Part shown: in pieces, positions 1-12,472 of the stretch
Position numbering within the stretch: position 1 is the first letter of the stretch
How the letters are laid out: each line of letters begins with the position of its first letter
Assembly: GCA_037043455.1 (NCBI GenBank)
Contig: JAWPHD010008228.1
Location: 1-64,000 of the forward strand
Length of the DNA: 64,000 nt
Reading direction: 5' to 3'
DNA from: Cyrtodaria siliqua
Lineage: Eukaryota > Mollusca > Bivalvia > Adapedonta > Hiatellidae
Made by a program: the position numbers and the translations under genes
The notes under the pieces: generated by a model
Databases searched by the model: none
What the model saw: only the letters and a program-made list of their open reading frames with translations
Told to the model about the DNA's origin: nothing

Positions 1-1500
1 GAGAATACCGAAATTGGCAATTAATAGGTAGGTAACGAATCTAATAGAGATTTTCGGTATATTATCGGTGTATGAAGGATATATATAATGACAAACGATA
101 ATGTTTATTAATTTTATTTATATCATTTATTAGAACAATTAGCATGCATACATGAAATTGATATATATCAGAAGTAATTGGATACTAAATAGAAGCCGTG
201 CCATACCGTACATCATCTGAGTAACAGTTATCACAAATAAAGATGTAATGTAATCAACATTATTAAATAAATATCCGACATGGGGTCAATAGCATGACCT
301 AGACATTAATGACATTAAATAACGTAACAATTCAAATTGGCAACTTAAAGGTATGACAAACACTTAGGCAGATTGCAAGTGGCATTCACAAATCTTAGCA
401 CAGCAGAATACATGACTAATCAGCAATAGTTATACCAATAATAAAGATTATCCTTGGCAAACATTTTTTAATCTATGGACACCTTGTCTGCAAACTATTG
501 ATTTTGATGTAATTAAATTTTTCTTTAATAATTATATTCATTACAATCACATTTGAAGAGTAAATAATTTGATTACTGTGCTATTAAATTGAAACCATCT
601 ATCACATCACATCATGGTAACTATCAAAGGCCGTTCATAAATTCGAGAGCAGAAGAGATTATACTATGTACCACAGACATATCTTTATCAAACCATACAA
701 TTTTTGTCATCAATTCATTTCAATTCGATATTTTATTTGGCGTAACATTTACATGTTTATTGCCTAAACAAAGCGGAATATAACACTAGTACACAATAGT
801 TCAGAGAAGAGTACAAACAAACATACTTCATTTAGAGAATGAATACATATATTCCAGTGGAATAGTTATAATTATTACGCTCTATCAATGGTATTTTATC
901 ACATTTTATTACCATTATTTATATTGTGTTTAAAAAGCATTTATATTTAAGGAATTTAGAACAATACATAGAAACTCAGACTAGCGTTAAATCAGACTAC
1001 ATGTATTTTATTATTTTATTGTTTATACTTATCCTAATTCAATGAAGTTTGTTTTGTTTGAGCCATATCGCCACCGAAAACATCTTTGCAGAAATATTTT
1101 TTTTCAGACATTCAAGGGGAGATAACGTATACGTATGTTGTGACCAACTTTCTCTGACATTTTTATTTTGCAATTATTCCCCTTTGACACTTATACAATT
1201 TAAACATTTCTACATAACTTCACTTTTTATGCCCTTTTTATAGGCGGAGGGACATAGAAATGCCGTGTCCGTCTGTCCTTCAGTCCGGTCCCATAACATT
1301 GGTAATGCCTCATCCAATTTCACTAAAAATAAAATCGGAATTTGATCTTGATCAATACTTTCTAAGGTGGTGCCGTCCATCAGTACTTCATGCGCTTTGA
1401 TTTAAATATCTCCGCCCTGTTGCTGATGTCGGAGAATATTGACAATAATACAGTTGCGGGTGTTACTGTTTGTCTGAGGCTTTTGATAGATTTGTTGAAA
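1..1500. other. AT-rich stretch with no recognised gene
   Basis: Only short chance frames are present. From about 1243 the sequence becomes less AT-rich and reads like the edge of an interspersed repeat (CCGTCTGTCC motif) leading into the minisatellite. I see no exon of the PAN type here. Confidence 0.5.
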
Positions 1501-1507
1501 TGGATAT

Positions 1508-4500
1508 AACTTTGTTCTCTCTCAGTGGGCAGCTGTCACACATATTATCATAAATAAACCTTTGATCTTTCTCGGTGGGCAGGTGTCTCACATATTATCA
1601 TAACTGACCCTTTTATCTCTCTCAGTGGGCAGTTGTCTCATATATTATCAAACCTTTGATCTCTTTCAGTGGGCAGGCGTCTCACATAATATCATAATTA
1701 AACCTTTGATCTCTCTCAGTTGGCAGGTGTCTCACATAATATCATAATTAAACCTTTGATCTCTCTCAGTTGGCAGGTGTCTCACATATTATCATAACTA
1801 AACCTTTGATCTCTCTCAGTGCGGACAGGTGTCTCACAGATTATCATAAATACACCTTTGATCTCTCTCAATGGGCAGGTGTCTCACATAATATCATAAC
1901 TAAACCAATGATCTCTCTCAGTGGGCAGGCGTCTCACATAATATCATAATTAAACCTTTGATCTCTCTCAGTTGGCAGGTGTCTCACATATTATCATAAC
2001 TAAACCTTTGATCTCTCTCAGTGCGGACAGGTGTCTCACAGATTATCATAAATACACCTTTGATCTCTCTCAATGGGCAGGTGTCTCACATAATATCATA
2101 ACTAAACCAATGATCTCTCTCAGTGGGCAGGTGTCTCAAATATTGTCATAACTAAACCGATGATCTCTCTCAGTGTGCAGGTGTCTCACATATTATCATA
2201 ACTAAACCTTCGATCTCTGTCAAGGGGCAGGTTTCTCACATATTATAATAACTAAACCTTTGATCTCTCTCAGTGGGCAGGTGTCTCACATAATTATTAT
2301 CTTAACTAAACCTTTGATCTCTCTCAGTGGGAAGGTATCTCACACATTATCATTACAAAGCCAATGCTCTCTGTAAGTGAGCTTGTCTGTCACATATTAT
2401 CATGACAAAGGCACTGATCTATCAGTGGGTGGGTCTATCACATATTATCATGACAAAGTCAATTCTCTCTGTAAGTGAGCGTGTCTGTCACATAGTATGA
2501 TGGCAAAGGCAATGATATATCAGTGGGCGGGTCTCTTACATAGTAGCATGACAAATGCAATGATCTATCAGTGGGCGGGTCTGTCACATAGTATCATGAC
2601 AAAGGCAATGATCTATCAGTGGGGGGAGGGGTCTGTCACATAGTATCATGACACAGCCATTGATATATCAGTGGGCGGGTCTGTTTCATTGTATCATGAC
2701 AAAACCAATGATCTATCAGTGGGCGGGTCTGTCACATAATATGATGACAAAGCCAATGATCTATCAGTGGGCGGGTCTGTCACATAGTATCATGACAATG
2801 CCAATGATCTATCAGTGGGCGGGTCTTTCACATAGTATCATGACGATGCAAATGATATATCAGCGGGCGGGTCTGTCATATAGTATCATGACAAAGCCAA
2901 TGATCTATCAGTGGGCGGGTCATTCACATAGTATCATGACAAAGCCAATGATCTATCAGCGGGCGGGTCATTCGCATAGTATCATGACAATGCCAATGAT
3001 ATATCAGCGGGCGGGTCTGTCAAATAGTATCATGACACAGCCATTGATCTATCAGTGGGCGGGTCTGTCACATAGTATCATGACAAAGCCAATGATCTAT
3101 CAGTGGGCGGGTCTTTCACATAGTATCATGACAATCACAATGATATATCAGCGGGCGGGTCTGTCACATAGTATCATGACAAAGCCAATGATCTATCAGC
3201 GGGCGGCTCTGTCACATAGTATCATGAAAAAGTCAATGATCTATCAGTGGGCGGCTCTGTCACATAGTATCATGAAAAAGTCAATGATCTATTAGTGGGC
3301 GGGTCTGTCACATAGTATCACGACAAAACCAATGATCTATCATTGGGCGGGTCTGTCACATAGTATCATGAAAAAGTCAATGATCTATCAGTGGGCGGGT
3401 CTGTCACATAGTATCATGACAAAGCCAATGATCTATCAGTGGGCGACTCTGTCACATAGTATCATGAAAAAGTCAATGATCTATCAGTGGGCGACTCTGT
3501 CACATAGTATCATGAAAAAGTCAATGATCTATCAGTGGGCGGGTCTGTCACATAATATCATGAAAAAGTCAATGATCTATCAGTGGGCGGCTCTGTCACA
3601 TAGTATCATGAAAAAGTCAATGATCTATCAGTGGGCGGGTCTGTCACATAGTATCACGACAAAGCCAATGATCTATCAGTGGGCGGGTCCATCAGTGGGC
3701 GGCTCTGTCACATAGTATCATGACAAAGCCAATGATCTATCAGTGGGCGGGTCTGTCACATAGTATCACGACAAAGCCAATGATCTATCAGTGGGCAGCT
3801 CTGTCACATAGTATCATGACAAAGCCAATGATCTATCAGTGGGCGGGTCTGTCACATAGTATCACGACAAAGGCAATGATCTATCAGTGGGCGGCTCTGT
3901 CACATAGTATCATGACAAAGCCAATGGTCTCTCAGTGGGCGGGTCTGTCACATAGTATCACGACAAAGCCAATCATCTATCAGTGGGCGGGTCTGTCACA
4001 TAGTATCATGCCAACGCCAATGATCTATCACCGGGCGGCTCTGTCACATAGTATCGTGACAAAGCCAATCATTTATCAGTGGGCGGGTCTGTCACATAGT
4101 ATCATGCCAAAGCCAATCATCTATCAGCGGGCGGCTCTGTCACATAGTATCGTGACAAAGCCAATGATCTATCAAGGGGCAGGTCTGTCACATAATATCA
4201 TGACAAAGCCAATGATCTCTCTCAGTGGGCGGTTCTGTCACATAGTATCATGGCAAAGCCAATGATCTATCAGTGAGCGGGTCTGTCACATATTATCATG
4301 ACAAGGCCAATGATCTATCAGTGTGCGGCTCTGTCGCATAGTATCATGACACAGCCATTGATATATCAGTGGGCGGGTCTGTCACATAGTATCATGACAA
4401 AGCCAATGATCTCTCTCATTGGGCGGTTCTGTCACATAGTATCATGACAAAGGCAATGATCTGATCTATCAGTGGACGGGTCTCTCACATAATAATTATC

Positions 4501-4560
4501 ATGAAAAGACCAAAGATCTCTGTACGTGAGCGGGTCTCCCACATATTATCATGACAAAGC
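1508..4560 (+). repeat. Minisatellite, 50-bp units passing into 48-bp units
   Basis: The first third (to about 2345) repeats a 50-bp unit containing CTCTCTCAGTGGGCAGGTGT. After a mixed zone (2345-2640) the unit is 48 bp with ATGATCTATCAGTGGGCGGG. The 48-bp unit is a multiple of three without a stop, so long open frames appear (2648-3295, 3332-3715, 3720-4265) that read a 16-residue repeat beginning MTKPMIYQWAGL. I judge these non-coding: frame breaks follow unit edits, and there is no start context, flanking exon or codon-level conservation. Confidence 0.95.
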
Positions 4561-5089
4561 CAATGATCTTTCTCATTACAATTTAAATAATCTCTATCAC
4601 GGGGCCAGATCTCTCTCATTCTGTCACGACTAAGCTAATGATCTGATCTGGATGTAAGCGAATCTTTATCGTAACTTTATGACTAAGTCAATGATCTCTC
4701 CCATAGGGATATATATTGGTGGATCTCTCCGTGTGTGTATGGGACGGGGTGGGTATCGGCAAATGTTGGGGAGGCGCGTGTGAATTAAAGCTTATTATTT
4801 ATAACGTTTTAATGCCAGCTACAAAGGTGCCAACCAATTTGCTGCTACAAGTATTTGTATCTAAGCGAGTTCATTGTTTCATGAGAAGGCCCATTAATTA
4901 AGTAGAGCGCACTGGATGACCTTCTTGATTTCCTAGTTACTATCAAACGTTTCGATTAATATGTGAATCAAGTAACTGGCATGACGAAAATACCAACACG
5001 TGTAACCAACACGCGACGAGGTCAGTCGTCTGATGCTTACTAATGTTTGCTATATTATGCTAAGAAATCTTGATGAAGCAGAAGCAACA

Positions 5090-5635
5090 ACATGGGCTAC
5101 TCATGTAAAAACTTGCTTTTTAAATATGGATTTGATATTACATGGATTTCTGAAGACATTGGCGATGAACATATGTTTTTATCAGTTTTTAAACATCGAT
5201 TATTAGACTGCTCTCTTCAAAACTGGCATGCGGATGTAACCCAGTCAGGCAAAGCTAGACAATATCAACACTCACTTTAAGTCACTATTAAATGTTGAAC
5301 AATACCTTACTTTAAACATTCTACTTAAATTTAAAATTGCCTTTTCCAAACTTAGATGCTCAGCACACAGTCTTAGCGTAGAAATAGGACGACATAATAA
5401 TATACTGTATGCTGATAGAAAATGCGTTTTGTGTTCTTCTGACGATGTCGAAGAGGAATATCATGTTATCATGAAGTGTACATATTATAGAGAATTACGT
5501 CATCAATATTTAAATGCTAATCTGAATATAAACAATTTAGGTTTGAATTCGTTTTACAATTTAATGAGTATTACAAATAAAATTAAACTATATCTGTTAT
5601 GCAAATATGTGTATGAAATATTCGATAAATGAAAA
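5090..5635 (+). pseudogene. Relic of a retrotransposon ORF2 C-terminus
   Basis: Two frames are joined by a one-base shift near 5276. The first half has a typical linker before the C-terminal zinc-knuckle-like region of non-LTR retrotransposon proteins. The second reads RKCVLCSSDDVEEEYHVIMKC, the C-x2-C...H-x4-C pattern, followed by YRELR. The reverse transcriptase core is absent. The relic ends with a stop at 5630 followed by AT-rich sequence. It is not functional. Confidence 0.65.
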
Positions 5636-5639
5636 TTAT

Positions 5640-6255
5640 TTTTCCAAAATATTAATGTTATACAGTAACAATAAACCAGTGTAATTGTGTTATATAGCAT
5701 GATGTACCTATTACATTGTCCAGTTGTATCTTACTTTTAACTCCGCTGCATACAGTTGCTCAATATTTTCCATAAAATGTAGCTCTACATATATGATTGT
5801 AGTATCCTCTATTACTGAATAGTCAGTGTCATTGTTTGTACACCAATAAATTAGTTAGATTAACACTTTACAGTATGCGAACTGATGCGATTTAGAGTTT
5901 TGTATATTTAACTATTTGCCTTTTAATGTTTTTGATAGAAGCTGTCTTGATTGCAGTCTACTAGTGCTCACCTTTATTCACCGGCACGTTTTCTTTTTTC
6001 CGGAAAGTCAAGCTCGGTGGCACCACTAGGCTTACATGGCCTGCAAAGAACCTTGCTATAACAAAAATATATATGATACATGTTACTTGTATTTGCATAT
6101 AATTGTATACTGACATAAACAATGGGAAAATACAATCAAATGTATCACGTTGTATTTCAGACTTTGTATTTTTGTCTTCTTTTTGGTTTTGAAATTGTCC
6201 CTTCAGACGCTTAAATTAACTGTTTCCTAACATCTCGGGCATTTTCTTAATTTTG
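5640..6255. other. No gene recognised
   Basis: AT-rich sequence after the retroelement relic. I see no coding, RNA or structured repeat signal that I can name. Confidence 0.4.
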
Positions 6256-6263
6256 TCTTGGTA

Positions 6264-6352
6264 GCCATGCACACAACATTGCCCCGCCATGCACACAACA
6301 TTGCCCCGTCATGCACACAACATTGCCCCGCCATGCACACAACATTGCCCCA
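6264..6352. repeat. 21-bp tandem repeat, about 4 copies
   Basis: The unit GCCATGCACACAACATTGCCCC is repeated about four times with a single C/T change. It gives a short open frame that is not a gene. Confidence 0.9.
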
Positions 6353-6407
6353 TGTCAATATGGTTGAATGTAAATGGCCTGGTCCCATGTTCACGAACAC
6401 ACTTAAA

Positions 6408-6515
6408 AGAATGGACCTTTGGAAACGGCAGTCTCGGTTTGATTGAGACTGTTCATGAACGGTAGTGAGATATGCTTGCTACCGCTCACGCCCCCTAGCC
6501 CCGGGTTAAGTCCAT
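6408..6515. repeat. Interspersed repeat with GAGACTGTTCATGA motif (copy 1)
   Basis: The segment CAGTCTCGGTTTGATTGAGA with CTACCGCTCACGCCCC recurs at about 27430-27510 and 59617-59740. Related forms (GAGTCTGTTCATGAGAGG, CACCTCTCACGCC) occur near 6850, 28010, 33100, 61210, 62740 and 63010. The motif can fold as a short hairpin. No coding content. Confidence 0.75.
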
Positions 6516-6957
6516 TTTAAGCTGAAGCTCAACTATTTCTTTTATCTATAACTTATTTTTAAAGTAATGTTTTTCATAGAGAAACTTTCAGGACAGTTGT
6601 AATGTTTGTTAATATATATTTCTGTAATTGTTCAAGTTATTCCAAGTCCAATAAATATTATTTAATTTGTTTTCAGTTTGAGATTAAGAATGCCATATGA
6701 CTTAAAATCCGACGACTTCTTTTTTCACTGAACGTTCCAAGGTCGTAGCCCTGTTGTGAACCCTTTTATGTTTGTGATGTCATGTCTTGCATTTTATTCA
6801 TTTTGATGGCTTTAAACATGTTAAATTGGAATATCGCTTAAGCCGGTGCTAGGAGGCGTGAGAGGTGTTGCACTTTACATTACCTCTCATGAACAGAATC
6901 AAGTCTGCTTCTTTTATCTCTTGTTTATGTTTTTTGCTTCCAAGGGATCCACTTTTT

Positions 6958-7795
6958 AGTATGTATTATTACCTGAACTCCTATATAAATGCTATATCGT
7001 TATTTCATGCTAATTCACTAAGGAAAATACTGTTCCCGGTGAAAACGAACTGTTACCGGGCTTTAGTTTCGACTGTTTCCCTCACGTGCTGGAATTTCGT
7101 TTGCATGACGTCATGTTGCTTTTTTCACCATAGGTTCCCATTATAAAACAAATTCTCATTTTCACTGTTTCGTACAGTAACATTAATCAGGTAATAAAAC
7201 AATTATCACATGTGTGTTTGGGGAACAGTCAAAACTGTTTTCCCTTGGTGTCGGGCGATGTCAGTGTGAACTGTTTCCCTCGGCCTGTCGGCCTCGGGAA
7301 ACAGTTCACACTGCCATCCCCTCCACCTCGGGAAAAGAGTTTTGACTGTTCCCCAAACACACATGTGATAACTGTATATTATTACCTGATCTCCTATATA
7401 AATGCCATATCGTCATTTCTTGCTAATTCACTAAGGAAAAGACTGTTCCCGCTGAAAACGAACTGTTACCGGGCTTTAGTTTCGACTGTTTCCCTCACGT
7501 GCTGGAATTTCGTTTGCGTGACGTCATGTTGCTTTTTTCACCATAGGTTCCCAGTATAAAACAAATTTTCATTTTCGCTGTTTCATACAGTAACATTAAT
7601 CAGGTAATAAAACAGTTATCACATGTGTGTTTGGGGAACAGTCAAAACTGTTTCCCCTTGGTGTCGGGGGATGTCAGTGTGAACTGTTTCCCTCGGCCTA
7701 TCGGCCTCGGGAAACAGTTCACACTGCCATCCCCTCCACCTCGGGAAAACAATTTTGACTGTTCCCCAAACACACATGTGATAACTGTATATTGA
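6958..7795. repeat. 413-bp tandem duplication, each unit with a long hairpin
   Basis: Two units begin at about 6962 and 7376 (ATTACCTGA, CCTATATAAATGC) and are nearly identical. Each ends in an inverted repeat of about 170 bases (7203-7371 and 7615-7784) whose arms begin ATCACATGTGTGTTTGGGGA. The hairpin centre is GGCCTGTCGGCC or GGCCTATCGGCC. The unit has the look of a foldback or MITE-type element duplicated in tandem. Confidence 0.88.
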
Positions 7796-8032
7796 TTGTT
7801 TTTAATTGTTTCTGCGAGTGTTTGTGGTTGACTGTTTCCTGTTCGATTTTTATATCCCACTTAGTTTGTTTTGTGAACTTGGGGCCTGCAGCTTGTAGCA
7901 AATAAATACGTTCGATAACGGGCTGAACACGGACACCCATACTGTTGTTTCGACACTCAGTTCCAATGAAAAGCAAAAACGAATATAAACGTCCTTTGTG
8001 TATGTTGGGAGTGTCGGAATGTAAAATCATTT

Positions 8033-8698
8033 ACGCCTGTAGAACATATTAGTCTCTTCCTTTTTGTCAATACACTGACACAATCACATAGATTACGCCT
8101 ACTTATCACATAACATGGCGTCTGGGAGTGCATTAAAGCCATGACTTATTTCTCGTAATACACTAGTGTATTACAGATGCAAATGAGGACAGAATCACTG
8201 TGTTTGCATACGTTAAAACTGTTAATACCAATTGTTTTCATGGTATATCATGCATAAGTTCAGACGCCTTAATTATTTATCCTTATTTGAAATCTTACTT
8301 CATAAAATGAACGTTAGTAATGTTAAATTTGGTTAAGGGTGTCGCATTATTTGTAAGGCGAACGCATTTACAACCGCGTAACGTAGCGACGTCGTGTAAA
8401 CAACAAAACGACGTCATGATTTGCCTTACAAATTGCCGCCGTTTTTAAAGTGAAACTATCACGTCGTAGGTGGGTTATGTGATAAACAGAATCTGACATT
8501 CGTGACTGTGTGTTATTGACTTTAATAAACTCGTTGGATAAAAAGACAGGATACTCGGCAAGAGCCTCATATCCTGTCATTTTATCCAACTCGTTTATTA
8601 AAATCAATAATACACAGTCACTCATGTAAGATCCTCTATGGAACATATTAATCTCTTACTTTATTTGTCAATACACTGACACAATCATATAGATTAAG
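8033..8698. mobile_element. Direct repeats flanking a palindromic hairpin
   Basis: A block of about 62 bases (GAACATATTA...CAATACACTGACACAATCA) at 8041-8098 is repeated at 8641-8694. Near the right end lies an imperfect palindrome at 8497-8625 with arms around CTTTAATAAACTCGTTGGAT. A fragment of the arm recurs near 20780. It is probably a small non-autonomous element; no open frame is credible. Confidence 0.6.
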
Positions 8699-9239
8699 AT
8701 GTTAAGAAAGTCGGGAAAGCATTGACTTTAAGCGTAAAAAAATCAATTTTATATTTTGTACAAATAATGTTATAAAATAAAACTTCTACATATATTTACA
8801 TTATATGAACACATTTAATTTGTACGGGATATAACGACTATGCGAGTCATAAAAGCAAATAAAAAATAATTGAAAATCGAAGTTTTGATCACTAAGCAAT
8901 ATGTAATGTGTTTACTTTTTACTAGGTGTGTTTGCAAGTAAGTGATCATTGAAAAAAAACACACTAAAATTGTATTTTAATTTTAGAAATTGGTGAGAAA
9001 TGGGTTAAAGTATACAAAATCAAATTAAGATTGCATTTTTGGTACCATGACAAGCTTTAAAAGTGCACATTATTTTAAACTTATACGGTAAATAAAAGTA
9101 AATTGATTTGAATTTTCTCAATGTTGTTTAAGATTCCGTTTGATAGCTCTGCTTACAAAAATGCCACACGAGCTTCTGCGATGGCCCGTTGTCCGTCGTC
9201 GTCCGTGCATTTACGATTTTTACTGTTATACTCAAGCAT

Positions 9240-9485
9240 TTTTCTTTGCGTCTAAAATGTTCTCGCCTCTCACCGCTGCGGGTTTGAATCCCACTGTGAG
9301 CTCGACTTGTCAAGAGTGGAAGTGGCGATTCCTACGAATGATGGGAAGTATACAGTACTGTTTCCACCCAAGAACAATGGGGTGGTCTGCCTCTACCAAA
9401 ACAAATATAATAAAACAATAACAAAAAAAAGAAATTTGCTAAAAATGACGTAAAACAAAATTCAAACAAACAAACAAACAAACAG
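9240..9485 (+). mobile_element. SINE family S3 with (CAAA)n tail
   Basis: A B-box-like GGGTTTGAATCCCACT (about 9280) is followed by a body with TACAGTACTGTTTCCACCCA and GGGGTGGTCTGCCTCTACCA, and ends in a CAAA tail (about 9463-9482). Other copies are near 19675-19865 (minus), 20822-21010 (minus), 29175-29350 (minus), 45775-45985 (plus) and 60080-60285 (plus). A polymerase III promoter origin is inferred from the B box; the A box is not clear. Confidence 0.7.
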
Positions 9486-9780
9486 ATGATTTTTCATCAA
9501 ACGATGCAAGGGTTTTTATATCAAAGAAAGCCGTGACAAGTTCGAGAATTAACCATATTAGATATTTAACATTGGAACAACTGCCGTTGTTTTTAAGAAA
9601 TAAAGCTGATTCTGCAATGTTAACACTACAACGGTGACTTTCACTTTACCAAACTTTGTCAGGAGTTTTATATAAATATAAGCTCGGACACGTTTGAAAA
9701 ACTTTAAATTCGGATATAAGACAACATATTCATGGTCTTGTTAATGAAAAATGCTATATACTGCCTTGTTTACGCTCTAC

Positions 9781-10048
9781 GGGGCGTCCATGGCCGAGTG
9801 GTTAGACTCTCTGATTTGCAATCACTTGCCCCTCACCGCTGTAGTTTCGATCCCTCAGGGGCCTAGGAATCTTTATATGAGGAAGCTATCCAGCTGGCTT
9901 GCGGAACGTCGGTGGTTCTACCCAGGTGCCCGCCGTGTACACAAATTGCCCGGAGGGGCACCTGGGGTCTTCCTCCACCAGTGGAAGCTGGAAAGTCGCC
10001 GTATGACCTTAGCTGTTGGTGCGACTATAAAATCCAATTCAATTCAAT
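9781..10048 (+). mobile_element. tRNA-derived SINE S1 (Ser/Leu-like head), plus copy
   Basis: The A-box-like sequence TGGCCGAGTGGTTAGAC (about 9791) and B-box-like GTTTCGATCCC (about 9843) resemble a Ser or Leu tRNA. They are followed by a GC-rich body (GGTTCTACCCAGGTGCCCGC) and an AATTCAATTCAATG end. Not a functional tRNA gene: the cloverleaf ends are missing. A minus-strand copy lies at 16520-16795. Confidence 0.8.
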
Positions 10049-10484
10049 GACGCTCTAGCTCATATGCATTTCAAACCTTCATCAAACTTGACGAAACTGT
10101 TTATATTAATTTAATAAAAACTTGAACAAAGGCTAAATTCGACGGGAAACAATTAAGTTGATTTATTGAACACATACCGTACATATACATAGGCATTGTG
10201 AACACTCCAGTCGCTATCAAAATTGGTCAAGCTGTTTCTTGTTAGTAAAAAAGCTTGGACAAGTTTGGAAACCAGCTATACCCGATTAAAACGAACGGAG
10301 TTAAGGCCCTCGAACTAATTTAAACATGCTTAATTTTGCCGTGTGAACACTTAAGGGCCTTCGTATTTCATATGGTCTTGACTAAACTTAGTAAATATAT
10401 TTATATTGAATTCATCTTGTACAAAGTGAAAAGCCGGTTATATCCCACTCAAGTTGAATGGCAAGTTAATAAGGAATATGACGT

Positions 10485-10685
10485 CACAAACACAACAATT
10501 GTTGACAACAGGGCTACCGCCTTGGAACGTACAGTGGCAAAAAAGGCCGCTGGGCGTTAAAACCAGGTTCTAGGGTGCACCAAACCTCAAACCTCACACT
10601 TACCCTACTGTCATCCCAATAAAACGGGACAGTGTAAATAAAGAATTCTCCGACATGAACTATTCTCTAACCAACAAGGCAGCAT
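10485..10685 (-). repeat. Interspersed repeat family R1, fragment
   Basis: It shares GGTTCTAGGGTGCACCAAAC and ACCAACAAGGCAGCAT with the longer copies at 30590-31030, 38070-38530 and 51800-52265. R1 fragments also lie at about 18015-18150, 26137-26280, 38525-38785, 46085-46200, 52685-52850, 54690-55120 and 55480-55560. The family is non-coding and has no visible protein. Confidence 0.75.
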
Positions 10686-10696
10686 TAATAGGTAAT

Positions 10697-12345
10697 AATT
10701 TCGGCTTAAACACTTTGAACTAATGTTAAACAGGTTATCAAATTATTGTCGAAATATCCGTTATAAAATCCTGCTAATATAAGCTTTCCATTAAGGCGGA
10801 ACGACGTAATGATTTCGAAGCGTATTCTTTTGGTTGACTGTGGTCATTGAATACTACATTTCCTTTACGACTTGTGTATTGACCTTTCTAGAGATATTAT
10901 AAATATTTCAGTAGTATATGTCTATAACGACAGGTTGTCTCTTAAAACTACAGAGTCCCTATATCAATCGATTTCTTCTTTGTAGACTTGACTTTATTTG
11001 TAACTTCATGTTCACCAGCTCATGTCGAAATCGGGTATTTAAGCGAGCAAATATAGCGAAGGAAATCATTTACTGTATATACATCGACCAGTGCACATCG
11101 TACCTATACACAGGTAACAGTAATTTTTACAAAAAAAAAGTAGCTTCTGTCGGGGCTCGAACACACGACCTTCTGATTTCAAGTCCTGTGATTATCCACT
11201 GAACTGCAACCTACTTGAGAAAATAGTATACTAACTACCATATATTATGAGGCAAAATAACTTAACATATTTGAACGCAATTAATGATGGATCAATAAAT
11301 ATGCAGTCTATATTGTCGCACGTGTAAATTAACATTGCCTGGTGTAATACTGTATCTTATCAATATGAAACTAATACTTCGCCTCAAATCAACCATATAT
11401 CGACTTGTTATTTAGCGCTTGATGAATTTGTGTGCGCGCTCTTGTTATTACGTAATGCCTATTTAGTGTTAAAAATGCTACAGAATACCAATAAATAGCA
11501 GTGGTCCAGAGGTTCAGCGTACATCTTTCAAAACTTACAAGTGCAAGGCCGTGGCTCAAATCCCGTTCCGGGTAACTATTTTTTTATCACATATATTCTG
11601 GAGCCTTATATTTATCGATGTTACCTGTACGGAGGCTAAATAAAAATGTGAAATTTTACGTATCGATTTCTCCTTATATACCGACTTTTGGGGTGTTTGT
11701 CGATTTGAAACTACTTCACACGTGACTCGTCCATATTCATGAGTTAATACCAGTTAAAATAGGGACTGTACAGCTTTAATACAGGTTAATTTTACAAAGG
11801 CTTGTACCTAACTTCATGTGACAGTAATTTGTAGTATATCTTGAAAATCAAAAAGAGTCCCCAAGGCCACAGTTCATTCTGTTACTATATTTAGCACAGT
11901 TCAAAATGGGCCCATGCAAATGTTGAAAGATAGCTATATAGTCTTAGTTTAAGCTTTACCCAAAGAAATTGTACGTACTTTTTTTTATTTTGGCTTAGAT
12001 TTAAGCTCCTCTATTATATCCCCCACCCACCCGCAAACCATTCCCACGACTAACTTAAGCCCCAATCTCCGTGTTAAACGCGTCCTTTTGAGTCATACAT
12101 GAAACATTGGACATGATAACTGAAAACAGGTTGTCTCTTGTCAATTGTTGGCTTATTTCATTAAGTGGTAACACCTTAAATCCATTAAGCGATGGGGAAG
12201 CTTATATTAGCAGGATTTTATAACGGATATTTCGACAATAAAACATGTATGTCTTGAACACATTGTTTTACTGTAAAAAATGCGATAACCTGTTTAAAGC
12301 TACCTATTTTAAAATATGCAAACATTTTTAGCCGAAATTTAAGTT
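10697..12345. mobile_element. Foldback element enclosing a two-tRNA-like element
   Basis: The arms at about 10697-10795 and 12182-12345 are inverted repeats: TTGTCGAAATATCCGTTATA on the left matches the reverse of the sequence near 12220 on the right, and both include a CAGGTTATC / GATAACCTG pair. The right arm has extra sequence inserted. The interior contains the element at 10915-11835. No transposase frame is visible. Confidence 0.65.
10915..11835. mobile_element. Element with two divergent tRNA-like sequences, copy 1
   Basis: A tRNA-like sequence on the minus strand (about 11140-11210; B-box TTCGAGCCCCG on that strand in the second copy) and one on the plus strand (about 11495-11575; A-box TGGTCCAGAGGTTCAGCG, B-box GCTCAAATCCC) sit back to back. 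The ends carry inverted TTAAA-CTACAG-GTCCCTAT-like motifs. A second copy in the opposite orientation lies at 21650-22520. No protein frame is present. Confidence 0.7.
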
Positions 12346-12472
12346 TTATTTTATACCCCAGCCAATCCCGTTTTCGTTTCTTAGAGAAGGGATTGGATGG
12401 GGTATGAAAGTTAATACTCGTAATGTAATGGCATAGAACTTACATGCTAACAGCACATTTTGTAACTTTCAG

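Noticed and set aside
2648..4265. Three long open frames that read a 16-residue repeat
   Set aside because: They arise from the 48-bp satellite unit being a multiple of three; no splice sites, start context or flanking exon supports a gene.
6865..7146. Signal-peptide exon for the PAN gene
   Set aside because: The hydrophobic N-terminus comes from repeat sequence that also occurs in the 413-bp duplication, with no matching phase-1 donor.
7642..8142. Overlapping minus-strand frames
   Set aside because: They lie across the hairpin duplication and have no family resemblance.
8368..8646. 92-codon minus-strand frame
   Set aside because: It spans the palindrome at 8497-8625 and resembles nothing known.
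11140..11210. tRNA gene on the minus strand
   Set aside because: A and B boxes are suggestive, but a complete cloverleaf is not evident and a repeat copy exists at 22238; treated as part of a mobile element.
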